DNA from: CAWCGU01 sp963838095
GTDB lineage: Bacteria > Actinomycetota > Thermoleophilia > Solirubrobacterales > 70-9
Reading direction: 5' to 3'
DNA: 64,000 nucleotides
Assembly: GCA_963838095.1 (NCBI GenBank)
Contig: CAWIPO010000008.1
Span: 558,001-622,000 of the forward strand
Below the pieces are notes generated by a model. That model was given only the letters and a program-made list of their open reading frames with translations, searched no databases and had not been told where the DNA came from. This document shows positions 25,325-33,929 of this stretch, in pieces (positions within the stretch are counted from its first letter, which is position 1; each line of letters starts with the position of its first letter). A program made the position numbers and the translations under genes.

Positions 25325-26508
25325 CCCCGGCGGTGATCAGGCGCCGGCGCGTGCTGGCCGTCGCCGCGTGCGTGGCGTTCGGCGTCGGGGTGAGCGTTGC
25401 GATTGCCGCCGAGACCGAAACGGTGAGCCCGAGTGCGGTGGTGCGCGCGGAGGGCGACAGTGGGCCCACCGATCCGCGGTCCGCGCAATCGGCGTTCGAT
25501 CGGCGGCAGGAGCTGGCGGCCGTTGATCGGCTCGGCATTCGCGAGCTCGCGGGTCAGCGGATCGTCGTCGGCTTCGGTGGCACCGACGTCCCTGGATGGC
25601 TGAGACAGGCGATCGAGCGCGGTGACGTCGGCGGCGTGATCCTTTTCGCCGAGAACGTGGTCAGCCGCGACCAGGTGCGGGCGCTGACCAAGGAGCTGCA
25701 GAAGATCGATCGGCCCGTCTCCGAGCCGCTGCTGGTGATGGTCGACCAGGAGGGTGGGCTGGTCAAGCGCCTGCCGGGGCCGCCCGATGCCTCGGCCGAG
25801 GAGATGGCCGAGGGCGGGGTGGAGGGCGTGGCTCGGGAGGGCGAGGCGACCGGGCGCAGCCTCGCGGAGATGGGCGTGAACGTAGACCTCGCCCCGGTCG
25901 CCGACGTCGCGCGGCCCGGAAGCAACCTCGATCAGGACGGAAGGGCGTTCGGGACCGACCCGGGGCGGGTCGCGAAGCTCTCGACCGCCTTCGCCGAGGG
26001 AATCCAGGAATCGCGCGTCGCGGCGACCGCGAAGCACTTCCCGGGCTTCGGAGCCGCCGCGGTGAACACCGACGACGCGGTGGTCGTCGTCGACACCTCC
26101 AAGCGCAAGCTGCGGAGGATCGACGGGAGGCCGTTCGAGGCGACGATCGACGCGGGGGTCGAGCTGGTGATGCTGAGCACGGCCATTTACACGGCGTTCG
26201 ACCCCGACCTCCCGGCCGCGTTCTCGCCGCGGATCGCGACGAAGGAGCTGCGAGGGCACTACGGCTTCGAGGGGGTGTCGGTCACCGATGCGCTCGGAAC
26301 GCCTGCCGCCGCTCCCTACGGAGGCCCGGGTGAGCTTGCGTTCCGGGGGGCGAAGGCGGGGATGGACGTGCTGCTGTACTCGGATGGAGCCGGCCTCGCG
26401 GGGGGCAGGACGCTGACGAGGAAGCTGCGAAAGGGGAGGCTGGATCGAAAGGAGTTCGAGAAGTCGGTCGCGCGGATTCTCGAGTTGCGCTCCGGGCTGG
26501 TCGGCTGA
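25321..26508 (+). CDS. Glycoside hydrolase family 3, beta-N-acetylhexosaminidase-like, exported
   Basis: A 395-aa protein beginning with an export or anchor segment (VLAVAACVAFGVGVSVAIA). The catalytic TIM-barrel carries GH3 marks: MVDQEGGLVKRLPG, AEMGVNVDLAPVADV, KHFPGFGAAAVNTDDA and the nucleophile region GVSVTDALGTP. NagZ-type enzymes have a conserved His (DSH) after the KHFPG loop; here NTDDA takes its place, so the proton-donor arrangement may differ. ATG 25321 overlaps the deacetylase stop (ATGA). Together they suggest processing of GlcNAc-containing cell-wall or environmental polymers. No second GH3 C-terminal domain is present, as in NagZ. Confidence 0.87.
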   Translation: MTPAVIRRRRVLAVAACVAFGVGVSVAIAAETETVSPSAVVRAEGDSGPTDPRSAQSAFDRRQELAAVDRLGIRELAGQRIVVGFGGTDVPGWLRQAIERGDVGGVILFAENVVSRDQVRALTKELQKIDRPVSEPLLVMVDQEGGLVKRLPGPPDASAEEMAEGGVEGVAREGEATGRSLAEMGVNVDLAPVADVARPGSNLDQDGRAFGTDPGRVAKLSTAFAEGIQESRVAATAKHFPGFGAAAVNTDDAVVVVDTSKRKLRRIDGRPFEATIDAGVELVMLSTAIYTAFDPDLPAAFSPRIATKELRGHYGFEGVSVTDALGTPAAAPYGGPGELAFRGAKAGMDVLLYSDGAGLAGGRTLTRKLRKGRLDRKEFEKSVARILELRSGLVG

Positions 26509-26517
26509 CGAGCTGCC

Positions 26518-27990
26518 CTACCCAGCCCCGTTCGTTTGCGCCCCGGCGCCGCTTCGCGCTCTTTGGCGAGCCTTCGTCCCGGGCTTCGGCTTTGCCTTGG
26601 CCTCCCGCTTCGGCCTCGGCTTGGCCGCTCCCAGCGCCTTGATCTCTTCATCCAGGTCACTCGCGAGCGTGTCCAGGTCCGGCAAGCCGTCATAGTCGCC
26701 CACGAGGCCGAAGTTGATCTGTCCGTCGTAGCTCATGATCCCGACGCAGACGGCCTGGTTGCCGGCGAGCGGCACCATGGGGTAGATGGCCTCCAAGCGA
26801 CGGCCCAGCAGGTAGAGCGGGAACTGCGGGCCCGGAACGTTGGTTACGACGAGGTTGAACAGCCTCTGGCGGGCCTGCAGCCTGGCGGCTTGGCCGAGGA
26901 TCGTCGGAGGAGCGAAGTTGGCCAGCTCGGTCATCATCTCGGCACCGACGGCTTGGCGCGACTGCTTCAGGTCGCCCATCCGCGAGCGGATGATGCCGAT
27001 CCGCTCGACGGGGTCCTCGCACCACACCGGCAGCGGCGCCATCATCGCCGAGACGCGGTTGCCCAAGGCGCCGCGCTCCTCTTCCGAGCGGACGCTGATC
27101 GGCACCATCGCCCGCAGCTCGACGCCGGCGGTCGCGTGGCCGTGGGAGCGCAGGTAGCGCCCCAGGGCGCCGGTGACGACGGTCAGGACCACGTCGTTGA
27201 CGGTCCCGCCGTGCGCGTTCTTGATCCGCTTGAACTCGCCCAGGTCCGCGTTCACCCAGCGGAAGCGCCGGTGCGGCCCGATGTGGACGTTGAACGGGGA
27301 CGAGGGGGCGGAGAAAGCGCCGCCGGCGAAGGAACCGATCGCCGCCAGTGCCTCCTGAAATGCTCCCAGCACCTCACGCGGGCGACGCAGCGTGGCACGG
27401 ACGCCGCGGACGATCTCGTCGCGGCTGGTTGCCCGCTCCAGCAGCGCCTCGCCGAGAAGCTGGGTGTCTGACGGCTCGGGCTCGGGAACCCATTCCTCGG
27501 GCTCATCCGCAGGCGGGGGCTCGGGGGAGGCGTCGAACAGGACCGTGGTGATGTCGACCCCCGAGACCCCGTCGACAAGGGCGTGATGGCTCTTTGCGAC
27601 GATTGCGAAGCGGTCGCCTTCGAGCTTGTCGACCAGCCAGATCTCCCACAGCGGCTTCGAGCGGTCGAGGCTCTGGGAGAAGATCCGGGCGGCGAGCGTT
27701 CGCAGCTGCTGCTCGGTGCCGGGATGGGGGAGGGCGGTGTGACGCAGGTGGTAGCGGAGGTTGAGGTGGGGGTCGTCCACCCACACGGGCCGGCCCTGGT
27801 CGAGCGGCACGAAGCGAAGCTTCTGCCGGAAGCGGGGAACGAGGTGCAGGCGGGAGGCGAGATGGCGGCGGAAATCGTCGTATTCCGGCACGGGGCCCTC
27901 GAAGGTCATCGTCGAGGCGACGTGCATGTGCGCTCCGTCCCGTTCGAGGTGGAGAAACGACGCGTCCAGGCCGGTGAGTCGATCGGGCAC
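26518..27990 (-). CDS. Wax ester synthase/diacylglycerol acyltransferase (WS/DGAT)
   Basis: A 490-aa bifunctional acyltransferase that makes wax esters or triacylglycerol from acyl-CoA, typical of actinobacterial storage-lipid synthesis. The active-site motif HHALVDGVSG (HHxxxDG) lies near residue 135. Other family marks are the N-terminal LTGLDASFLHLE, NDVVLTVVTGALGRYL, and VTNVPGPQFPLYL near residue 385. The C-terminal 35 residues are an unusual Lys/Pro/Ala/Arg-rich tail (KPRPKREAKAKPKPGTKARQ), perhaps for membrane or nucleic acid contact. It is convergent with the GH3 gene (9-bp gap). Confidence 0.94.
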   Translation of the reverse strand: MPDRLTGLDASFLHLERDGAHMHVASTMTFEGPVPEYDDFRRHLASRLHLVPRFRQKLRFVPLDQGRPVWVDDPHLNLRYHLRHTALPHPGTEQQLRTLAARIFSQSLDRSKPLWEIWLVDKLEGDRFAIVAKSHHALVDGVSGVDITTVLFDASPEPPPADEPEEWVPEPEPSDTQLLGEALLERATSRDEIVRGVRATLRRPREVLGAFQEALAAIGSFAGGAFSAPSSPFNVHIGPHRRFRWVNADLGEFKRIKNAHGGTVNDVVLTVVTGALGRYLRSHGHATAGVELRAMVPISVRSEEERGALGNRVSAMMAPLPVWCEDPVERIGIIRSRMGDLKQSRQAVGAEMMTELANFAPPTILGQAARLQARQRLFNLVVTNVPGPQFPLYLLGRRLEAIYPMVPLAGNQAVCVGIMSYDGQINFGLVGDYDGLPDLDTLASDLDEEIKALGAAKPRPKREAKAKPKPGTKARQRARSGAGAQTNGAG

Positions 27991-28075
27991 GCAAGGATCT
28001 TCCCACCTTGGCTGATGTGATGGAAGTCACACAGAGCCGGGACGTCCCTCCCTAGCCTCGCCGGTTCGAAATCAA

Positions 28076-28170
28076 CCCGCCGAGTCGATCCCCCGGGGAC
28101 TATCGAGGGGAGCGAGTGGGGGACCCAGCGCCGGAAGCCGAGACTTCCGGCGGGGGCGTAGGCGGATGAA
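28076..28170 (+). promoter_or_regulatory. Candidate c-di-AMP (ydaO/yuaA-type) riboswitch upstream of RlpA-like gene
   Basis: The gap between WS/DGAT and the RlpA-like gene holds a structured leader. CCGCC (28077-28081) pairs with GGCGG (28161-28165) as P1. GGGGGACCCA (28118-28127) matches a conserved ydaO segment, followed by a perfect 9-bp hairpin CGCCGGAAG/CTTCCGGCG (28129-28152). The 3' part GTAGGCGGATGAAAGGA resembles the closing strand of actinobacterial members, which often control cell-wall hydrolases. The usual CAGCTAACC-like segment is not clear and the element is short, so the class is uncertain. Shine-Dalgarno AGGAAGGG (28171-28178) lies just after. Confidence 0.5.
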
Positions 28171-28187
28171 AGGAAGGGCTGATCCCT

Positions 28188-29075
28188 TTGCGACGCTTCC
28201 GCGTCAGACGGAGGCGGCTGATCGCGCTTGCACTTGCGCCTGCCGCCGTTTCAGTGATAGCCGGCTTCGCGCTCACGGGCGCCACGGCCTCGCCCAAGGG
28301 GCAGATGCGCGCCGCCGACGGCAAGGTGACCAGCGGCGACTCCGTACGCCTGGTCGGCCGCGTGCCCGAATTCGACGGCAACCGGGCGACGATTCAGTTC
28401 CAGCCCGCCGGCGAGAACAGCTGGAGGCCGCAGCGGCAGGTGCCGCTGGGACCCGCCGGCGGCTTCTCGGTGGCGGTGGAGCCGAAACAGACCGGGCTCT
28501 GGCGCGCGAGCGCGCCGGGCGGCCACGCGACCGGGACGACCCGTGTGCGGGTTCGCTCCGACGTCGAAGTCGCTCCCAACGACCGCCACATCATGGCCGG
28601 AGGGGAGTCGACGATCAGCGGTCATGTGACCCCGCGGACCGCGCACAGGCGCGTCGTTGTCCGCGTCGGTGGCGATGAGCTGAGCGCGAGGACCAACGGC
28701 GCCGGCCGCTTCGAGGTGGTGTGGGAGGCGCCGCAGATCGGCACCTACAAGGTCAGCGCGACCGCCAAGGGCGACCGCGTCGCCGCGGGCAGCGACGACG
28801 AGGGTGGGCCGGTCAACGTCTACCGCTCGTCGGTTGCCTCCTGGTATGGCGGCGGCGGAACGACGGCCTGCGGTGGTTCGGTGTCCGGACTGGGTGTCGC
28901 CCACCGGACGCTGCCGTGCGGCACGAAGGTGAAGATGCGCCACGGCAACAACACCGTCACCGTGACGGTGATCGATCGCGGCCCCTTCGTCGGCGGGCGT
29001 GAGTGGGACCTGGCGCCGGCGACGAAGAGCGCGCTTGGGTGTGGGGACATCTGCACGGTGCTCTCCACCAAGTAG
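28188..29075 (+). CDS. Exported RlpA-like/double-psi beta-barrel protein
   Basis: A 295-aa exported protein. The basic signal segment (RRRRLIALALAPAAVSVIAGFAL) is followed by two Ig-like beta domains (residues about 45-205) and a C-terminal RlpA-like double-psi beta-barrel: VASWYGGGGTTACGG, LGVAHRTLPCGTKVKM, VTVIDRGPFVGGREWDL. RlpA proteins cleave or bind glycan strands at the septum, and related actinobacterial proteins remodel peptidoglycan. TTG 28188 is the start: AGGAAGGG lies 9 nt upstream and no ATG or GTG gives the signal peptide. The riboswitch-like leader fits regulation by c-di-AMP, a cell-wall-linked signal. Confidence 0.82.
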   Translation: MRRFRVRRRRLIALALAPAAVSVIAGFALTGATASPKGQMRAADGKVTSGDSVRLVGRVPEFDGNRATIQFQPAGENSWRPQRQVPLGPAGGFSVAVEPKQTGLWRASAPGGHATGTTRVRVRSDVEVAPNDRHIMAGGESTISGHVTPRTAHRRVVVRVGGDELSARTNGAGRFEVVWEAPQIGTYKVSATAKGDRVAAGSDDEGGPVNVYRSSVASWYGGGGTTACGGSVSGLGVAHRTLPCGTKVKMRHGNNTVTVTVIDRGPFVGGREWDLAPATKSALGCGDICTVLSTK

Positions 29076-29132
29076 CAGCTGTGACTAACATCGCTGCCTA
29101 CGGCGGCAATCTGCAGGAAACGGAGCTCGAAC

Positions 29133-30239
29133 TTGGCTGATGGGTTGATGGTGCGGGCGACGGCGATCGGACTGGCGGCCCTCGTGGCGAGTGCGGTAAT
29201 CGCGTTTGGTGCAGGGGCCGCCGGTGCGGAACCGGACCAGCGCACGCCGATGATCGTCAACGGTCATCCCACCGATCCGGGCGAGTTTCCGTGGATGGCG
29301 ACGCTGGTGGATTCCCACGAGCCGGCAGAGGATGGGCATTTCTGCGGCGCTTCGCTGGTGAGGCCGAAGCTGATCCTCACCGCGAGCCATTGCGTTGAGG
29401 GCTCGGCGCCGCGGAGCTTCGACGTCGTCGTCGGCCGCTGGGACCTGCGAAACCGCGACGGGCAGCGGATCGACGTCACCCGGATCGCGCAGAAGCCTGG
29501 ATTCGTCTTCCGCGGATACAACATCTACAACGACGTCGCCCAGGTTCGCCTGCGGGACCGCGCGACCCAGACGCCGATCGAGCTTGCGGGGCCCGAGGAC
29601 GATGCCTTGACGGCCCCCGGCACACCCGCGATCGTGATCGGGTACGGCACGATCTCGTTCGGCAGCCCGGAGCAGTCGGACATCCTGCTCCAAGCGGATA
29701 TCTCGATCACTCCGGAAGACGCGTGCAAGGACACGTATCCGAACGTGAAGTTCAACACGGAGATCTGCGCCGCCGGGCCGGGCACCGACAGCTGCCAGGG
29801 TGACAGCGGTGGGCCGCTGATCGTTTCGGATGGCGCCGGCGGGTTCCTCCAGGCGGGCGTCGTCAGCTCCGGCAAGGGATGCGCGCGCCGCGACGCCGCC
29901 GGCCTCTACTCGAGGGTCTCGACCCAGCGCGGATTCATTCTCGAGCCCGATCCGGTGTTCAAGCCTTACAACGTGGAGCGACCGTTCATCAGCGGCCGCC
30001 CGGAGGTGGGGCGTCGACTGAAGTGCCACCAGGGCGATTGGCGCGGAGTCGATGTCGATTTCCAGACCTTTTGGACGCTGGTCCGCGGTGGTGAGGCGAC
30101 TCGGGCGCTCAGCGACGGGAAGGTGCTCGAGCTGCGCGACAGCCTGGCGGGCAAGAACGTCAGCTGCGTCGTCACCGGTACCAACGATGGCGGCTTCTCC
30201 CAGGAGCGCTCCAAGTCCGGCCGCGTGCGCTCGGACTGA
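29133..30239 (+). CDS. Secreted trypsin-like (S1) serine protease, paralogue 1
   Basis: A 368-aa secreted protease. The signal peptide (TAIGLAALVASAVIAFGAGAAGA) is followed by a mature N-terminus IVNGHPTDPGEFPW, like chymotrypsin-type activation sites. Triad: His in ILTASHCVEG, Asp in YNDVAQVRL, Ser in CQGDSGGPLIV. Asp six residues before Ser (TDSCQGDS) suggests trypsin-like Arg/Lys specificity. The C-terminal ~100 residues (VGRRLKCHQGDWRG...VSCVVTGTNDGG) form an Ig-like domain frequent in secreted actinobacterial proteins. TTG 29133 has CGGAG at a good spacing; ATG 29148 is an in-frame alternative. The next gene is a close paralogue. Confidence 0.9.
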   Translation: MADGLMVRATAIGLAALVASAVIAFGAGAAGAEPDQRTPMIVNGHPTDPGEFPWMATLVDSHEPAEDGHFCGASLVRPKLILTASHCVEGSAPRSFDVVVGRWDLRNRDGQRIDVTRIAQKPGFVFRGYNIYNDVAQVRLRDRATQTPIELAGPEDDALTAPGTPAIVIGYGTISFGSPEQSDILLQADISITPEDACKDTYPNVKFNTEICAAGPGTDSCQGDSGGPLIVSDGAGGFLQAGVVSSGKGCARRDAAGLYSRVSTQRGFILEPDPVFKPYNVERPFISGRPEVGRRLKCHQGDWRGVDVDFQTFWTLVRGGEATRALSDGKVLELRDSLAGKNVSCVVTGTNDGGFSQERSKSGRVRSD

Positions 30240-30328
30240 CGGCACGATCCACGCCTGCTGTAACGGGGGATCCGGCTGATAGACATTCCGTGCAGATGGG
30301 CCCACGGGGAGCGAAAGGGAGGAGCGGA

Positions 30329-31444
30329 GTGCGCGAGGTTTCGAGGCGAAGGTCGCCGATCAAGGTGTTGCTCGCGCTCTCGGCGGTCAGTGCCATCGCC
30401 GCGGGAGTGCTGGCGCCGGCGGTTGGCGCAAGCGCACCGGAGCGTGAGCCGCTGATCGTCGGAGGCGGGCCCGCGCCTCCCGGCGCCTATCCGTGGGCCG
30501 CGTCGCTCGTGTTTCGCGACGAGCCGGCCGAGGTGGGCAACTACTGCGGTGCCTCGCTGATCAAGCCCAAGGTGGTGCTCACGGCCGCCCACTGCGTCGA
30601 AGGCTTCTCGCCGCGCGAGATCGAGGTCGTCGTCGGTCGATACGACCTCGCCAAGCGCGACGGGCAGCGGATCGGAGTGGAGAAGGTGGCCGCGAACCCG
30701 CGCTACTTCCCGATCGGCTTCACGGTGCGCAACGACGTCGCCCAGGTGCGGCTGAAGGAGAAGGCGATGGTGACGCCGATCGCGCTCGCGGATCCTTCAG
30801 ACGAGGCGCTGACCGCGGCCGGTACAGCGGCGATCGCGCTCGGTTGGGGTCACGTCAGGGAGGGTGGCCCGGAGTACCCGACCGAGCTCTACCAGGCCGA
30901 CTTGTCGATCACCTCGAACGAGGCCTGCAAGGACGCCTACCCGGCCTTCTCGGGAGTGACGATCATCTGCGCTGCCGCGCCCGGCGCCGACAGCTGCCAG
31001 GGCGACAGCGGCGGGCCGCTGATCGTCTCCGACGGGGCCGGCGGATGGCTGCTCGCGGGCGTCGTCAGCTCGGGCAAGGGGTGCGCACGGCCGAACTTCC
31101 CGGGGCTATACGCGAGGGTGTCGAGCCTGGACCGGTTCATCCGCGACCAGACGCCGGTGTTCGCGCCCTTCAACGTCAAGCGCCGGCCGAGGACCGTCGG
31201 ATCGGGCGAGGTTGGGACAGATCTGCGCTGCCGCAAGGGCGATTGGCGCGGCGAGGGGGTCTTCTTCGACTTCCTGTGGGTGCTGGTCCGCAATGGTGAG
31301 CCGACGCAGGCGATCGGCGGAGGTCAGAACTTCAGGGTTCCGTTCCGGTTCAAGGGCCGCGATGTGTCATGCGTCGTCTTCGGCGGCAACGCGGGTGGCT
31401 TCTCGCAGGCGCGTTCGACTTCGGTGCGCATGCACGGACACTGA
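30329..31444 (+). CDS. Secreted trypsin-like (S1) serine protease, paralogue 2
   Basis: About 371 aa, the tandem duplicate of the preceding protease with the same plan: signal peptide (VLLALSAVSAIAAGVLAPAVGA), activation-like LIVGGGPAPPGAYPW, His in VLTAAHCVEG, Asp in RNDVAQVRL, Ser in CQGDSGGPLIV with an Asp at the trypsin S1 position (GADSC), then an Ig-like C-terminal domain (LRCRKGDWRGEG, VSCVVFGGNAGG). The start is taken as GTG 30329, where AAAGGGAGG (30314-30322) is well placed; an earlier in-frame GTG at 30290 would add 13 basic residues. Separated from its paralogue by 89 bp. Confidence 0.9.
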   Translation: MREVSRRRSPIKVLLALSAVSAIAAGVLAPAVGASAPEREPLIVGGGPAPPGAYPWAASLVFRDEPAEVGNYCGASLIKPKVVLTAAHCVEGFSPREIEVVVGRYDLAKRDGQRIGVEKVAANPRYFPIGFTVRNDVAQVRLKEKAMVTPIALADPSDEALTAAGTAAIALGWGHVREGGPEYPTELYQADLSITSNEACKDAYPAFSGVTIICAAAPGADSCQGDSGGPLIVSDGAGGWLLAGVVSSGKGCARPNFPGLYARVSSLDRFIRDQTPVFAPFNVKRRPRTVGSGEVGTDLRCRKGDWRGEGVFFDFLWVLVRNGEPTQAIGGGQNFRVPFRFKGRDVSCVVFGGNAGGFSQARSTSVRMHGH

Positions 31445-31475
31445 GGGACCCAGGCTCTTACTATTCGAGGAGCAG

Positions 31476-31793
31476 ATGGGCTCCTCGGTGGGCAAGAACC
31501 TGGAGGCGATATCGCTGGCGATCGACCAGCACAACGCCCGCTGCGCGTTCCCGGCGAGCGAGGTGCGGATGAACCCGTACGAGGCCGAACGGCTGGATTG
31601 GGACGAGATCCGCGGGCTGCCGATCGTTGGCGACCCTGCCGTCGGCACGGGCCGCTTCCGGATCGTCTGCTCGCGCGACGGCTCCGGCGAGGAGCTGGAG
31701 GAGGTCGAGGCGGTCGGGACTCCGGTCGAGGTCGGGGTGCCGGAGGCCGTGCCGGTGCCCGTGCGGCGCGAGCCCTCAGAGATCGAGCCTTAG
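31476..31793 (+). CDS. Small conserved-type hypothetical protein
   Basis: A 105-aa protein I cannot assign. It opens MGSSVGKNLEAISLAIDQHN, contains SEVRMNPYEAERLDWDEIRG and GRFRIVCSRDGSGEELEEVE, and ends in a valine/proline/glutamate-rich tail. There is no signal peptide or membrane segment; it is acidic and probably cytoplasmic. ATG 31476 has GAGGAG 5 nt upstream, which supports real translation. The stop overlaps the convergent ccdA by 4 bp. Codon use is like that of its neighbours. Confidence 0.6.
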   Translation: MGSSVGKNLEAISLAIDQHNARCAFPASEVRMNPYEAERLDWDEIRGLPIVGDPAVGTGRFRIVCSRDGSGEELEEVEAVGTPVEVGVPEAVPVPVRREPSEIEP

Positions 31794-32525
31794 AGATCGA
31801 GCCCTAACTCGCGCGTCAGCTGCTGGGCCTCCTGGTTCAGCGTGGTGAACTCGCCGCTCACCATCAGCACGCCCATCGCGATCAGGATCGCTCCTCCGAC
31901 TCCGATGACGACGTTGTAGTGGCGCTTGACTGCGTCGAAGAGCGTGGTGGCTCTGCGTGAACGCAATTGCGGCGACGAGGAAGGGAATCGCGAGGCCTGC
32001 CGAGTAGATGGCGAGCAGCGCGACGCCCTCGACGGGTGAGGTCTCCGCGCCTGCGAGCACCAGGATCGAGCCGAGAGTGGGGCCGATGCAGGGAGTCCAG
32101 GCGAGCGCGAAGGCGGCGCCGGCGACCACTGGGCCGCCCTTCCCGGCGCGCGACATCAGCGCGTCGATGTGCCAGTCGCGCGCAAAGCGGCCGCTGCTGG
32201 AGAGCAGGAAGAGGATGCCGAGGGCGATGATCAGCACCCCGCCGATCGTCGTCAGCGTGTCGCGGTTCTCACGCAGCGCTTCCCCGAGGAGGCTTGCGGG
32301 GAGCCCGAAGATGACGATGAAGATCGCCGAGAAGGTGGCGCAGAAGAGCAGAGCGGGGGGGAGCACACGGCGCCAGCTCGCCTCCCCCAGCTCCGGCAGC
32401 GAGATGCCGGTCACCACCGACAGGTAGCCGGGGACGAGCGGCAGCACGCAGGGGGAGAGAAAGGAGATCAGGCCGGCGCCGAACGCGGTCAGTACGCCGA
32501 TGCCGGCGAGATCTACCCCGTCCAT
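31790..32525 (-). CDS. ccdA: CcdA-type cytochrome c biogenesis/thiol-disulfide transmembrane protein (frameshifted)
   Basis: Six-TM DsbD-beta-like protein that carries electrons from cytoplasmic thioredoxin across the membrane to extracellular thiol proteins. The characteristic N-terminal FGAGLISFLSPCVLPLVPGYL and mid-protein ALAWTPCIGPTLGSIL contain the two redox cysteines. Near 31955 one extra base (A in ACGCAGAGCC) shifts the frame; its removal gives TTLFDAVKRHYNVVIGVGG and a final membrane segment, ending at 31790 (about 244 aa). The thioredoxin-TPR gene is immediately upstream (30 bp) on the same strand, a sensible electron-transfer pair. Confidence 0.88.
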
Positions 32526-32555
32526 TTGGAGTTCAGTTTGCCCGCTTTGGTTGGG

Positions 32556-33341
32556 TCAGGTCAGTGCCGCGGCGAGCCGGCGGCGGTGCACGCGCGCGAG
32601 CGGATGATCGGCGCCAAGCTCCGTGAAGAGGGCGACCATCACGCGCCGGATCAGATCGCGGGTGTCGGGGTCATCCGTCTCCATGAGGGCCTCCTGGAGC
32701 GACTGGAGGGCGGTTTCGTGGTCGCCGTCGTCCCAGGCCGCGAATGCGAGGCGAGGGCCGCCGTCTGCTGAGCCGTCGCCGTTCTCCGCCGCGCCGGCAC
32801 GGTTCAGCGACAGCCGCGCGCGAGCGGCCAGGCCCTCGGCGAGGAAGTCTCCCGGGAATGCCTCGAGCAGCTGGGCGGCCTCAGCCGTCTCGCCGCGCTC
32901 GATCAGCAACCGTCCGAGCTTGTGCGCCGCGGCGGCTTGACGCGGGTCGAGCTCGAGGGCGCGGCGCAGCGATTCCTCATCGTCTGTCGCGGCAAGCTTG
33001 TCGGCCTCCGACGGTGCCAGCTGGTCGAAGAACGCCTCGACCTGGGCGGGCGGGATCGCTCCGGTGAACTCGGCGACGACCTTGCGATCGCGAAACGCCT
33101 TCACCGCGGGGATGCCGCGGATGTCGAAGGCGGCGGCGATGTTCTGGTTGGCGTCGGTGTCGAGCTTCGCAAGCTCGACGTCGCCCTCTCGACGGTTCGC
33201 GGCGGCCTCGAGCGCGGGCGTCAGCGTCCGGCACGGCCCGCACCACTCGGCCCAGAAGTCGACGACGACGGGCAGCTCACGCGAACGCTCGATCACGCGC
33301 TGCTCGAAATCGTGCTCAGTGACGTCGAAGACCATTGCCAT
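32556..33341 (-). CDS. Thioredoxin-TPR protein (YbbN/CnoX-like)
   Basis: A 261-aa protein with an N-terminal thioredoxin fold, active site WAEWCGPCRTL, the cis-Pro region IRGIPAVKAF, and a C-terminal TPR-like helical part (SLRRALELDPRQAAAAHKLG, ETALQSLQEALMETDDPDT). YbbN/CnoX proteins act as redox-linked chaperones or holdases. The intact CGPC means redox activity is retained. The start is taken at ATG 33341; ATG 33335 is two codons later and equally possible. It is upstream of ccdA in a likely operon and divergent from the YqgE gene (33 bp). Confidence 0.9.
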   Translation of the reverse strand: MAMVFDVTEHDFEQRVIERSRELPVVVDFWAEWCGPCRTLTPALEAAANRREGDVELAKLDTDANQNIAAAFDIRGIPAVKAFRDRKVVAEFTGAIPPAQVEAFFDQLAPSEADKLAATDDEESLRRALELDPRQAAAAHKLGRLLIERGETAEAAQLLEAFPGDFLAEGLAARARLSLNRAGAAENGDGSADGGPRLAFAAWDDGDHETALQSLQEALMETDDPDTRDLIRRVMVALFTELGADHPLARVHRRRLAAALT

Positions 33342-33374
33342 CAGGTTAGAGAGGACGGCTCTCCAGCAGGGAGA

Positions 33375-33929
33375 ATGCGGGGGATGGAGGAGTCGCTGCG
33401 CGGAAAGCTGCTGGTGGCCTCGCCTGCGCTGCTCGACCCCAACTTCGCGCGCACGGTGGTGCTGATCACCGAGCACAACGAGGAAGGGGCGATGGGAATC
33501 GTGCTCAATAGACCCTCGGAGACGGCGGCCGCCGAGGTGCTGCCGGAATTGGCCGAGATCGCCGGTGAGGAGCCCGTCTACGTGGGCGGCCCGGTGCAGC
33601 CGGACGCGATCGTGTTGCTGGCGGAGTTCTCAGATCCCGAGGCGGCCGCTTGGATCGTGGTCGCAGACGTCGGGCTCGCTGGTGCGGAATCGGACTTGGA
33701 CGAGCTGGCGGGCGCGGTTCGCCGAGGACGACTTTACGCCGGCTATTCGGGTTGGGCGCCCTCGCAGCTCGAGGCGGAGATGGAGCTCGAATCCTGGATC
33801 GTCGAGCCCCCGCTGCCCGCCGAGCTCTTCCCCGACAACCCAGAATCGCTCTGGAGCGACGTCCTGGACCGAAAAGGCGGCCGATACAAGCTGATAGCGC
33901 GAATGCCGGAGGATCCGTCGCAGAATTAG
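33375..33929 (+). CDS. YqgE/AlgH family protein (UPF0301)
   Basis: A 184-aa protein of the YqgE/AlgH family, with the standard opening GKLLVASPALLDPNFARTVV, then MGIVLNRP, VYVGGPVQPDAIVLL and YAGYSGWAPSQLEAEM. The biochemical function is not established; members are cytoplasmic and sometimes called transcriptional regulators without direct evidence. Start choice is between ATG 33375 (AGGGAG just upstream) and ATG 33384. Length is normal for the family. It is divergent from the thioredoxin-TPR gene. Confidence 0.9.
   Translation: MRGMEESLRGKLLVASPALLDPNFARTVVLITEHNEEGAMGIVLNRPSETAAAEVLPELAEIAGEEPVYVGGPVQPDAIVLLAEFSDPEAAAWIVVADVGLAGAESDLDELAGAVRRGRLYAGYSGWAPSQLEAEMELESWIVEPPLPAELFPDNPESLWSDVLDRKGGRYKLIARMPEDPSQN

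Noticed and set aside
28055..28080. GGTTCGAAATC resembling a tRNA T-arm
   Set aside because: No acceptor stem, anticodon arm or D-arm fits around it; the segment belongs to the riboswitch-like leader.
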